From: Erigeron canadensis
Lineage: Eukaryota > Streptophyta > Magnoliopsida > Asterales > Asteraceae
NCBI RefSeq assembly: GCF_010389155.1
Contig: NC_057762.1
Span: 2,219,513-2,283,512 of the forward strand
Direction of reading: 5' to 3'
Length of the DNA stretch: 64,000 nt
Each line of letters starts with the position of its first letter. The stretch's first letter is position 1. This document shows, piece after piece, positions 52,854 through 62,710 of this stretch. The notes beneath the pieces were generated by a model that worked only from the letters and a program-made list of their open reading frames with translations, was not told the origin of the DNA and made no database searches. Both the position numbers and the translations under genes were made by a program.

Positions 52854-55800
52854 GAAATAACCATCTGTGTATGGATACTCGATTCCGGGTGTTCAAAACA
52901 CATGACTGGCAATAAATCATTGCTCAAGAATTTTGTTGAAAGATTCATGGGAACTGTTCGTTTCGGAAACAACAATTTTGCTCCAATTCTAGGTTATGGA
53001 GAGATTGAAAGAAACGGAATTGTCATCAAAAAGGTTCATTATGTTGAAGGCCTGAGTCATAACTTGTTAAGTGTTGGACAGTTCTGTGACAACAATCTTC
53101 AAGTACTTTTTCGACAATCTCTGTGCAAAGTCCAAACTCTAGAAGGAGTTGATATCCCATGCGGAGATCGTGAAGACAATCTTTTCACAGTTAATCTTGA
53201 TGATAACCAACCAACTGATAATATCTGTCTTGTTTCAAAAGCTACTTTGAAAAATTCTTGGTTGTGGCACAGAAGGCTTTCTCACTTGAATTATCAAACC
53301 ATCAATGCTTTAGTCAACAAGCAACTTGTTGAAGGTTTGCCTGATTACAAATATGAAAGTGAGCATGTTTGTCCCTCTTGTGCAGTTGGGAAGATCAAGA
53401 GAACTTCTCATAAACCAAAGAAAATTCCACACACTTTGGCACCTCTTCATTTGCTTCACATGGATCTATGTGGGCCTATGAAAGTACAAAGCAGAAACAG
53501 GAAGAGATATATTCTGGTTATCATTGATGATTATTCTAGATACACTTGGGTCAAGTTTCTTGCTTCAAAAGATGAAACAACTCAAATCTTGATCGATTTC
53601 ATCACTTCCACTCAAGTGAATCTTCAACTTCCAGTCCGTTATATCCGTTCAGATAATGGTACTGAGTTCAAAAATGCCATCTTCAATGAATTTTGCAAAT
53701 CAAAAGGCATTACTCACCAATTCTCTGTTGTTCGTACCCCGCAACAAAATGGTGTTGTTGAAAGGAGAAACCGTACGCTGGTGGAAGCAGCAAGAACAAT
53801 GCTTGCTTATTCCAAGTTACCATCAAACATGTGGGTTGAAGCTGTTGACACAGCTTGTCATACTCAAAATCGGTCCATCATCAATCAGCGTCATGAGAAG
53901 ACTCCTTATGAGGTTATTAACAAACGCAAACCCAACATCAATTACTTCCATATTTTTTGGTGTGTTTGTTATACCTTGAATGATCGGGAAAATGTTGGAA
54001 AGTTTGAAAGGAAAGGTGACGAAGGTTACTTTGTTGGTTACTCAAAGACATCGATTGCATATCGCATCTTTAATCGTCGAACAAACACAATTCAAGAAAC
54101 CATGAATGTTTGGTTTGACGAGATGTCTGGTATGATATTTGAACATGAAAGTTTACTACCAACAACTAGTGATCCAAGTACTTTAAGTGCTTCTTCAAGG
54201 ACGTCTACCTTAGCTTCAAAATTCAAGAAATATCCAACTCCAACAAGTGAAGAGCTAGATATTCTTTTCGAAGAATTCTACAATTCAAAAACGATTCAAG
54301 AAAAGGAACCTCAAGTCATCATTGAACAAATTCCAAACAATAACCCCATTCAAACAAATGAATCAGTTCCAGACAACAATCATGAATCCTCTTCAAGTTC
54401 TATAGAGCAAGGAGAATCATCTTCAAGTGATATTTATTCTCAAAAGAATGATCAAGAACAACCTTCTCAATTCACCCAAACAACAAGTCCATCAAATACT
54501 CCAAATGTGTATGTACCACTGGATTTTGATCATCCAAATTTTGAGGAAAGAGTTCTTCCAAGCTATGATTCCATTGCTCAACAGAACTCTGGATTTAATG
54601 ATGATAATGTTGACCTTCATCAACAAGATCCTCTTCCTCATGAACACAAGTGGTCATGTATACGCAAAGATCATCCTACAGAACAAATCATCGGAGATCC
54701 ACAAGCTGGTGTTTCTACCCGTACTACAGTCAATGAGTGTCTTGTTGCACTTTCACTGAGTAACATTGAACCCAAAACAGTCTCTGAAGCTCTTAGTGAT
54801 CCAGAGTGGGTTAAAGCAATGCAAGATGAATTAGCTCAGTTTGAGAGGCTGAAGGTATGGAGATTGGTTCCAAATCCAAGGAAAGAAGAACCAATTCGCA
54901 CCAAGTGGATTTTCAAAAACAAGAAGGATGAAAATGGAGTTGTGGTAAGGAACAAAGCCAGATTAGTTGCAAAGGGTTACTGCCAACAACCTGGTGTGGA
55001 TTTCGACGAAACTTTCGCTCCTGTTGCAAGAATGGAGGCAATTCGTATCTTCTTAGCTTATGCTGCATTCAGAAACTTTACAGTATTTCAAATGGATGTG
55101 AAGACAGCATTCTTGAATGGAGAACTCAAAGAAGAAGTTTACGTGGAGCAACCTGAAGGTTTTGTTGATCCTAAGAAGCCAAATCATGTCTACAGGTTAG
55201 ACAAGGCTCTCTATGGTTTGAAGCAGGCACCTCGCGCATGGTATGATTCCTTATCTACTTTCTTACTCAAAGGAGGCTTTACCAAAGGTACAATTGACCC
55301 TACCCTGTTTATTCGTAAGCAAGGTAAACATGTTTTAGTTGTCCAAATATATGTTGATGACATTATTTTTGGGTCAACCAGTCAAACTTTTTGCCGAAAT
55401 TTTTCATCTCTAATGGTCAATCATTTTGAAATGAGCATGATTGGGGAAATGAATTACTTTTTGGGTCTACAAATCAAAGAATTACCAACTGGTATTTTTA
55501 TATCACAAGGTAAGTACATAAAAGATATGTTGAAAAAGTTTGAAATGACTAACTGTTCTTCAATTTCAACCCCAATGGCTGCTCGTACAAACATAAATGC
55601 TGATAAAAATGGGAAAGCATTTGACCAAAAGAAGTATAGAAGCATGATTGGTTCGTTGTTGTATCTAACAGCATCTCGCCCAGATATAATGTTTGCAACA
55701 TGTATGTGTGCTAGGTATCAAGCCGCTCCAACTGATTTACATTACCAAGCTGTAAAACGAATTTTTCGTTATTCAGAAGGGTACACCCAATCTTGGTCTC

Positions 55801-55865
55801 TGGTATCCAAGGGATACTGGATTCAATTTAACTGCCTATTCAGATGCAGATCATGCAGGTTGTAA
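52848..55865 (+). CDS. pol: Element C pol: protease, integrase, reverse transcriptase
   Basis: About 1005 codons. The protease has [10 protein letters not shown] at residues 12-21. The pre-integrase zinc region [12 protein letters not shown] is at about 138-149, with CPSC at about 175-178. The integrase triad is D206, D269 and E305, in [14 protein letters not shown] and [11 protein letters not shown] variable S/T/Q-rich linker follows, about 430-600. RT spans about 650-880, with [28 protein letters not shown] and YVDD at about 836-839. The first residues of RNase H follow; homology then breaks at about 55775, where one extra base shifts the frame and the ORF ends at 55865. The apparent TTG start lies in the acceptor-like sequence, so translation probably begins elsewhere. 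Integrase before RT is the Copia order. Confidence 0.92.
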   Translation: MQEITICVWILDSGCSKHMTGNKSLLKNFVERFMGTVRFGNNNFAPILGYGEIERNGIVIKKVHYVEGLSHNLLSVGQFCDNNLQVLFRQSLCKVQTLEGVDIPCGDREDNLFTVNLDDNQPTDNICLVSKATLKNSWLWHRRLSHLNYQTINALVNKQLVEGLPDYKYESEHVCPSCAVGKIKRTSHKPKKIPHTLAPLHLLHMDLCGPMKVQSRNRKRYILVIIDDYSRYTWVKFLASKDETTQILIDFITSTQVNLQLPVRYIRSDNGTEFKNAIFNEFCKSKGITHQFSVVRTPQQNGVVERRNRTLVEAARTMLAYSKLPSNMWVEAVDTACHTQNRSIINQRHEKTPYEVINKRKPNINYFHIFWCVCYTLNDRENVGKFERKGDEGYFVGYSKTSIAYRIFNRRTNTIQETMNVWFDEMSGMIFEHESLLPTTSDPSTLSASSRTSTLASKFKKYPTPTSEELDILFEEFYNSKTIQEKEPQVIIEQIPNNNPIQTNESVPDNNHESSSSSIEQGESSSSDIYSQKNDQEQPSQFTQTTSPSNTPNVYVPLDFDHPNFEERVLPSYDSIAQQNSGFNDDNVDLHQQDPLPHEHKWSCIRKDHPTEQIIGDPQAGVSTRTTVNECLVALSLSNIEPKTVSEALSDPEWVKAMQDELAQFERLKVWRLVPNPRKEEPIRTKWIFKNKKDENGVVVRNKARLVAKGYCQQPGVDFDETFAPVARMEAIRIFLAYAAFRNFTVFQMDVKTAFLNGELKEEVYVEQPEGFVDPKKPNHVYRLDKALYGLKQAPRAWYDSLSTFLLKGGFTKGTIDPTLFIRKQGKHVLVVQIYVDDIIFGSTSQTFCRNFSSLMVNHFEMSMIGEMNYFLGLQIKELPTGIFISQGKYIKDMLKKFEMTNCSSISTPMAARTNINADKNGKAFDQKKYRSMIGSLLYLTASRPDIMFATCMCARYQAAPTDLHYQAVKRIFRYSEGYTQSWSLVSKGYWIQFNCLFRCRSCRL

Positions 55866-56298
55866 GCTGGATCGCAAGAGCACATCTGGTACTTTACAAT
55901 TCTTAGGGGATAAGATTGTAAGTTGGTCATCCAAAAAGCAAAATTGTGTATCACTGTCAACAGCGGAGGCTGAATATGTGGCTGCTGCTAGTTGCTGTGC
56001 TCAAGTGTTATGGATGAAAACACAACTTACCGATTATGGTCTGAAATATGATCGTGTCCCTATCTATTGTGATTCTCAAAGTGCCATCGCAATTTCTGTC
56101 AACTCAGTCATCCACTCACGATCAAAGCACATTGATGTGAGATATCATTTTCTTAAAGATCATGTTGAGAAAGGTGACATCGAACTTTATTTCGTGGGAA
56201 CTGACCATCAACTGGCTGATTTGTTCAAAAAACCACTGGACGAAAAGAGGTTTAATTTCTTAATCTTTAAACTTGGTATGCTAAATCTTGATCCTTGA
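55800..56298 (+). pseudogene. Element C RNase H, shifted frame
   Basis: Continuation of pol in the next frame after the indel at about 55775. It contains AYSDADHAG, the KSTSGT segment, LSTAEAEYVAAA, the YCDSQSAIAI motif and a C-terminal LADLFKKPL typical of Copia RNase H. All conserved acidic residues are visible. It ends at TGA near 56296. Any start codon within it is incidental. Confidence 0.85.
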
Positions 56299-58960
56299 TT
56301 CACTTTAACATGGAAGGAATTCTTGATTCATTTTTCAAAAATAAAAATTGAAAAACCAAAAATCAAATACAAAAATATAAAATATTGAAAAATAACAAAA
56401 AGATTTTCTTAATTTTCTTTTATTTCGAAGTGGTTTACATATACTCTGTATGTAACCCGTGCTTAAAAGATGTATTTATTATTTCGTGGCTTATGCACAC
56501 TCAGTGTATAACCCAGGCTTATTTGTGTTATTTATTTCAAAATGGCTTGCACATACTCTGTATGCAACCCGGTCTTAAAAAGAAAAAGTATTTATGCTTC
56601 AAAGTTGGAATTAATTCATGTTGTTATACATATAAATTGATATAAGATAACGCAGAATTGAACGCCTTTGTGTACTTCCAAGTAGTCTTATATGAATGTA
56701 TATGTGTAATACAAGATGTTGATTGCAATTTTGTTACATCTGTTTCAAAAACTCTCAATTGTTGATATAAGAAACAAAGGATTGAACGCCTTTGTGTACT
56801 CCTGAGTTATCTTATCTTGAACAATTGATTGAGTTCATTTTTCATAAAATCTGTTTTGATATCACACAAATTCTTTTTGCTCCACATTTTCTATGAAAAT
56901 CTTTTGGATCTATCTTTACATAGATTTAGGGGGAGTTTGTGATTTCAAATCTCTTTCAAACTTCAAATGTGTTTTTAAAATTTTCTTTCACATTTGATGA
57001 TTTTTTTATTCTTTTTCAAAACATTTACTTCAAAAGAAGTGAGGTGTTTAGTTTGCACATGAGCGACTAGGTTTTTCTCAAAAATATACTCCATGAATTT
57101 CATCATTACCGAAGAATTCTAACTCCGGAGTAGTCACTTCTTTCATTAGAAAGTGAGGGTATTTTGAGATGATGATTTTGTGCAACTAAGTTGGAGGGAG
57201 TAAAGTTGAAAAGTAAGAGGTTAAGGTGATATGTTGTGAGAAAAGGGTTAAAAGAATTGACACCCTTCTCCAAACTCTAAAATCACCGGGTAAAACACAT
57301 TTCTATCGGATGTCATTTGTTGATATCTCGGTATTGAAGAAGCCTTCATGAACCCAGTGAAGCAATGCACATCTTTACCTAACCACTCAAGTGTTTCTTA
57401 ACAAATGCTTGTTTTATTTCTCACGGAGATTTTCTCATTTCTATTAACTCTTCATTTGGAAGACGTTGATATTGAAAAAGGGTGACACTCTGCTCCAGTA
57501 CCCGACTTCATTTGATCACTTTGTGTCTAGAGCTTTCATAATTGATCATTAATTTGATCGTTATTCATTCTTTAGGACACATTTGCGTCATATCTTTGTG
57601 ATATACATGCTTATCTTTGTGATATAGCCGGAACATTTGTAGTGATATCTTAGATGATATTTCACGATGATCAAATGGAAATCCTACCATTGCTAACATC
57701 ATTTCCAGCTTTGAAAGTAGGTCTCATAATTGCATTTGTGTAATTATTGAGTTAACAAGAAGTCTATTGTGACCTTGGATTTTTTTTCTTAAAAGTCTTT
57801 AAGGATGGTAGAACATGGTTATCGAACGCTTAGGTGACACTGACCATGATTTACATTCTTTGAAGCAATCTTAAGGTTGGAAAGCCAAAAGACCAAACTA
57901 TGTTAGAGGTTTGCTTTGTGCATTTCTCAATGATACATAGGAAATTCGATAAATGGTATACATTTCCTTCGGTCATTTCATTAATCCTTTCGATTTTTGA
58001 ATGCAAACGGATCATTCTTATCCGGTTTCTTTTCTCATCACCCGAACATAGAAAACACCAACACCATGATACAACGGTTATCCAAACAACTTCAATCTTA
58101 CATTTTAGTCATCCATAGGAACAATTGGGTTGGATTATGTGATTAGATTGATGTTTTGTTTGTTGATAAATCTTCATATACATAATGTCTAAATTTTAGT
58201 CATGATTATTTCTTCTAAATATTCAAATCAATCAATGTTTGCATAATGACATTGGTTCCCAACTTTGTCATTATGAGGGGGAGAAAATAGTATGATTGAT
58301 TATTGATTAGGAGAAGAAATTAGAATGATTGATAAGGACAAGGAGAAAAAGTTGTGTTTGGTTGTTACAATTGCTTTCAGAGATACTATCATTCAACTTC
58401 AAAAATCAAAGAGACTGTGATTACTCATTTCCAAAACCTCATTGAAATGTTTACTCTCAAAAGTGTACAAGACAATGTGACAAAGATCAATATTTCAAAG
58501 GACAAAAGATTCAAGTTTCAAGACAAAGGAGAGTAAGATCTTCAAGTTATACAACAACACTTTACCAAAATCTACATTGCACACATCAAGGGGGAGAGTA
58601 AATGTTTCTGAAAATTCATTCTAAGATTTCAAAGAAATGACTTCAAGATTCGAAGATTGAAGAATTCAAAACAAATTCATACCTTCCGCACCTCAAAAGA
58701 CAACTCTGATTCATGATTCAACAATCCTCGAAGATTTAATACACACACTCATCATTCTCTGTTCGCAAAGAACATTGAGAAACAACAGATGATTTAACCT
58801 CAAGAAGTCCAAAGACCAAGATTGAATCAAGTTCTCCAAAGACAATGAGAAAGCTTTGAAGACTTGTTTTTCACACACCAATTGTCTTCATCACCGGGTT
58901 CATCAAATTCTTTCCTACAAGACAAATCAACACGTACTTCAGACCTTACAATATATCACT
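56299..58960 (+). other. Post-pol untranslated region of element C
   Basis: About 2.7 kb with no convincing frame (longest open stretches 60-86 codons). It holds three diverged copies of a ~65-bp unit around CATACTCTGTATGYAACCCG (56435-56575), and two copies of TTGAACGCCTTTGTGTACT (about 56660 and 56780). The motif AGGGGGAG occurs at 56928, 58276, 58589 and, next to the LTR, 58962. No env-like ORF is present. Confidence 0.65.
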
Positions 58961-58971
58961 AAGGGGGAGAA
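58961..58971 (+). other. Polypurine tract of element C
   Basis: AAGGGGGAGAA directly precedes the 3' LTR (TGTTATAAATCC at 58972), as expected for the plus-strand primer. Confidence 0.85.
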
Positions 58972-59294
58972 TGTTATAAATCCAAAAATAGTGATACATT
59001 GTAATTTAAGTTATGGACTTACTTGTTGTTAAGTCATGAGTTGATAATTTCTAAGGTTGAGGGGCTAATAGTGTTAATTAGCATAGTTAGATAGTTTAGA
59101 CTATAAATAGCCCTCAATTCCTTAGAAATTATAACAACTTGACACATTAACAACTCATTATTCATACAACACACCTGAATATCACACTCTTAATCCCAAT
59201 TCTCTCTCAAAACACAAACAAACACCAAGAACACACACACTAACCAAACGCCATTGTTGATGTGAATTCGGTTGAGGAAATCGTGTTGATTATA
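58972..59294 (+). repeat. 3' LTR of element C
   Basis: 323 bp, same length and ends as the 5' LTR except the final GATTATA versus GATTACA. About six substitutions in total by eye. The TSD GTTTG follows at 59295-59299. Confidence 0.92.
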
Positions 59295-59299
59295 GTTTG

Positions 59300-59622
59300 T
59301 TCAGCCTATAAATATAAGTCTTAGGTCAAGAATTTAGGTTGATGATTTAGTTGCAACATAGAGTCATTCACTAGGTTCTGGAGGTAGAGATCTATACCTC
59401 GAGATACCGCTCAAACTATCACGATTACGGATTCACCTTGTAATCATATGATTAATGATAGTATTTTTGTGTTTATCTCCTGTTCTTATTATCTTCGTGT
59501 GTGTTTATCATGATAATCTTTAATTAACCCTAAAGACGATCATAGACGGATTCCGCACATCTATGATTGTATAGATCTCGTGTTAATCGATCCGGGAACG
59601 TGCTGAAACACGTTTTCTAACA
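59300..59622 (+). mobile_element. Solo LTR B, right part
   Basis: Continues LTR B after element C. TATA-like CCTATAAATATAAG at about 59304, ending ACACGTTTTCTAACA, then the target duplication GGTAC (59623-59627). With the left part it makes an LTR of about 529 bp. No internal retroelement sequence of B exists, so it is a solo LTR formed before C arrived. Confidence 0.8.
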
Positions 59623-59664
59623 GGTACCAATAGGTTCCTTACCATGTGGTAAAGGAACTAAAAA

Positions 59665-60351
59665 TCAGACGTGCTGTCGTTGAAATTGAGTGAGTTCTTC
59701 CTGCATGGCAGCAACCCAAGAGAGATCAGCCATTGCCTCACCAATATTTTTGGGAGTGATCATTGACAAGAAGTTTACATAGAGACATGTGTTTCTTGTC
59801 GCTGATCGAGTGACAATACCCTGCTGAGGATCACCAATGACTTGGTGAGCGGGGTGACTGGCTGTCCACCTAAGTGAAAGAACACTTGAAGAACCTAGTT
59901 GAGTATCAGCAGAAGATGGGGAGATGTGAACAGAAGGAAGAGGATTATATGAAGAAAGGTCAATAGTGATAGTGGGTTCAGTGACAGGATGATCAGTTGA
60001 GTTATATGACTGAGTTGAGTTATCCTTGATGTTGGAGTCGTCAGCAGACTCCATATCCTCAGCATTTGCTGAGGCATCATGAAACTCATCATAAGCGAGA
60101 TCATCAGCATGAACATCCTTAGTCAACGATCTATCGTTGGCTGAGGAGGCCTGGATGGATCTCAGAATAGGTTCAACTGGCTCAATTGAGTAAACATGAG
60201 CGACAACTTGTTCCTCATCAGTACACACTAATGAATCATGAGATGTCTGTTGAAGACATTCAGGTAAGGTACAAGGTGCATCGGAAAATGAGTCAGCTTC
60301 CTCATTGGAGGGATTAGTGAACTCACTGAAGACTTTTTCATATGAGGAGGA
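59665..60351 (-). pseudogene. Element A integrase-RT linker and RT N-terminus
   Basis: Acidic S/T-rich linker, then VIGDPQQGIVTRS and the RT start (NIGEAMADLSWVAAMQEELTQF). A TGA then interrupts the frame near 59665. The RT continues toward 59628 and, beyond the B/C insertion, at 47336. An in-frame TAA at 60352-60354 separates it from the integrase frame. Confidence 0.75.
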
Positions 60352-61314
60352 TTATATGTCTTTTAAAGCAGATGAACTTTCATCAAAAGTTACATGAATG
60401 GATTCATTCACTTTTTGAAGACGAACATTAAATACCCTAAATGCCTTGCTTATGGATGAGTATCCTACAAAATAGCGATCATCCACTTTGGGATCAAACT
60501 TACCTAGGTGATCCCTATTATTCAAGATGAATACAGGGCATCCAAACACATGAAAGTATTTGACTTGAGGTTTCTTACCTCTTAAGACTTCATAAGCTGT
60601 CTTATTACATCTTTTGACAATAAGACAGCGATTCTGGGTGTGACAAGCTGTGTTAACAGCCTCAGCCCAAAATTTGTTTGGGAGGGAGGACTCACTGAGC
60701 ATTGTTCTAGTAGCCTCGATAAGGGTTCTATTCCTTCTCTCAGCGACAGCATTTTGCTCATGAGTTCTGACAGATAAGAAATTTTGTGAGATCCCTTGAT
60801 CATCACAAAAAGATTTAAGAGTGTGATTTCGAAACTCAGTTCCATGATCACTTTTGAGTTCTTTAACTCTTATGCCGTTGAGATTTTCCATTTTCTTAAT
60901 AAAATTTATAATCTCTTTGGCCGCATCACTCTTGGAGTGAAGGAAGATAGTCCAAGTGTATCGTGAATATTCATCCACGATAACTAAGGTGTGTTTGCTA
61001 CCTCTTAAACTTTGGACATTTACTGGACCAAAAAGATCCATGTGAAGGAGATGAAAGCATCCTTTGACAGAGTTGGCTTGCTTGGTTTTAAAGGAAGCTC
61101 TATATCCTTTACCTTTTTCACAAGCACTACAAAGTTTGTCTTTTTCAAAGGAGAGATGAAGAAGACCATGAACCAAGCTTTTCTTAGCTAATGAATTTAT
61201 GGTTTTAAAGCTCACATGCGACATACGCTTGTGCCATAACCAATTTAGTTCAGCAGCTGACTTGGCAAAGAAACAAGTCTCACTATCAGTTTTGATAGGA
61301 GTGAAGTCAACGAG
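60352..61314 (-). pseudogene. Element A integrase
   Basis: Open from just after the TAA at 61315 to TAA at 60352 (first Met at 61224). It includes the pre-integrase zinc region (NWLWHKRMSHVSF, CSAC), then the catalytic core with HMDLFG, KSDHGTEF and AVAERRNRT; numbered from the Met these are D63, D126 and E162. DHG replaces the usual DNG. It is bounded by in-frame stops on both sides within the pol frame. Confidence 0.8.
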
Positions 61315-61649
61315 TTATACATCTCGTTTTCTTGGAGCGACCAATACGACTTCCTTGTTGATATTTACAACAGTCCCTTGATGTTTATCAAGAATGACTT
61401 TGTAGTCAGCGTCACAAAGTTGACTAATGCTTATAAGATTATGTTTTAATCCATTCACATAGGCAACTTTGGAGAATTTGATTAACCCATTTGAGAGGAG
61501 ACCATAACCTTCAGTTTGTCCGGTAGAATTATCACCAAACACTACAGTAGGGCCAGCAGCCTCTACATAGTTATCCAGCAAGGTCTTTGAGCCAGTCATG
61601 TGTTTTGAACATCCACTGTCCAAATACCACACACCTTTTCCAGTGAACC
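61315..61649 (-). pseudogene. Element A protease segment
   Basis: Frame beginning just after the acceptor-like sequence (61650-61672): [20 protein letters not shown] with an intact DSG, then GQTEGYG, VAYVNGLKHNLISISQLC, ending at an in-frame TAA (61315-61317) before the pre-integrase domain. Codons upstream of 61649 in this frame are probably not protein. Confidence 0.75.
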
Positions 61650-61672
61650 CTGCAAGGATAAGACAAAAGGTT
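61650..61672 (-). promoter_or_regulatory. Splice-acceptor-like gag/pol boundary in element A
   Basis: On the minus strand, AACCTTTTGTCTTATCCTTGCAG-type sequence follows the gag TAA (61673-61675) and precedes the protease frame: a good pyrimidine tract ending GCAG|G. Confidence 0.5.
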
Positions 61673-62710
61673 TTAGTTTGGTCCACTTTCAGACTCACTG
61701 ACAGGAATGTCAGTAGAAGTAATGATGGGTGCATCAGTGGTGGAGGAAGACTCAGTGGAGAAAGTTTCCTCAAGAGTGAAGTGGTTTCCTAAGTCAGGAA
61801 GCGTATGAGTTCTGTCATTCTCATCAGTGGGCATCATGTTATTCTCACTTTCTAGAAGCACCACTGAGTTGCTAACAACGTTGGGAGCACTGAACTCAAC
61901 CAGCATTGCAGGTCGTCCCCACGAATTGGAGATGACATTCTGAGAATGAGGAATCTCAATGCGTTGAGAGGCAATATAGTTGGCAAGATTAGATTGATGA
62001 GTCCCCGCAGACCCAGTGTCAATGAAGAGAGATTCATTTGAAGGATTCTCACTAATCATGGAAGAAGAGGCAGGGTTGGTTAGAGAGACACAGGCTGAAG
62101 TGCGAGCATTTGATTACACAACAACTTTAGGGGCATCTCTTGAGTTACAGCAATCTGTAGCAATATGTCCTCTCATGCTACAAATATAGCATTTCCTGTT
62201 TGAGGAGTTGCTTTGTTGATTGCTAAGAAGGAATTCCTTAAGTTGAGAAGACAAGTCATTGACCTGTTGAGCAAGTTCAACAATTTTAGGGTCTGAAGAG
62301 GTTGAAGCCTTAGTCTTTGCCTTGGACTTAGGCTTTGATTTTAGCTTGCGAGAATTCTTTGAGAGAGGAGGTGGACCCAAGAGAGATTTGCCAGTGGGGT
62401 CATCTAGACGAGGAGTGGAAGAGGAGGCCACTTGTGAGCCTCTTAACACACTCCAAGCTTGTTTTAGATCAGATGGAGACGAGGAAGTCCTGGATTGAAG
62501 AACCCTATTGGGAGTGGTGGATCTAGAAGATCGATTTGGAGTGGAAGACCTCCCTTGCCTATGAGGAAGATATTCCACAACAGGAATAGAAGATTGTGTC
62601 TGCTGGGAAGACAACTATCTTTTATTTGGAGTGGAGGATCTCACTTGCTGATGTGGCAAGTGTCCCCTTTGTGGAGTCACACTCCTTGCTTGGTGCTGGG
62701 AACCATTTCC
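61673..62710 (-). pseudogene. Element A gag tail with extra CCHC zinc knuckle
   Basis: Same frame as the gag segment to the right, broken by TAG near 62615 and TAA at 62114. It starts in the TPQRG repeat region, then a basic K/S-rich stretch (KLKSKPKSKAKTK), a short helix, and a CCHC knuckle (CYICSMRGHIATDC) at about 62143-62190. It then ends SESESGPN and TAA. The knuckle lies directly before protease. In C and D the knuckle lies before the coiled coil instead, so A seems to have a second or displaced knuckle. Confidence 0.65.

Larger units (their letters stand above)
47548..59294 (+). mobile_element. Full-length Copia (Sirevirus-like) element C
   Basis: 11.7 kb with two 323-bp LTRs (TGTTATAAATCC to GTTGATTAYA) and TSD GTTTG at 47543-47547 and 59295-59299. 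Order: LTR, initiator-Met PBS, long repeat-rich leader, gag, coiled-coil extension, protease, integrase, RT, RNase H, a 2.7-kb post-pol region with repeated polypurine motifs, and LTR. About six differences separate the LTRs. Frames are broken at 49935 (TGA), about 50566 (frame change), 51478 (TAG) and about 55775 (indel in RNase H), so this copy is probably not autonomous. Confidence 0.93.
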
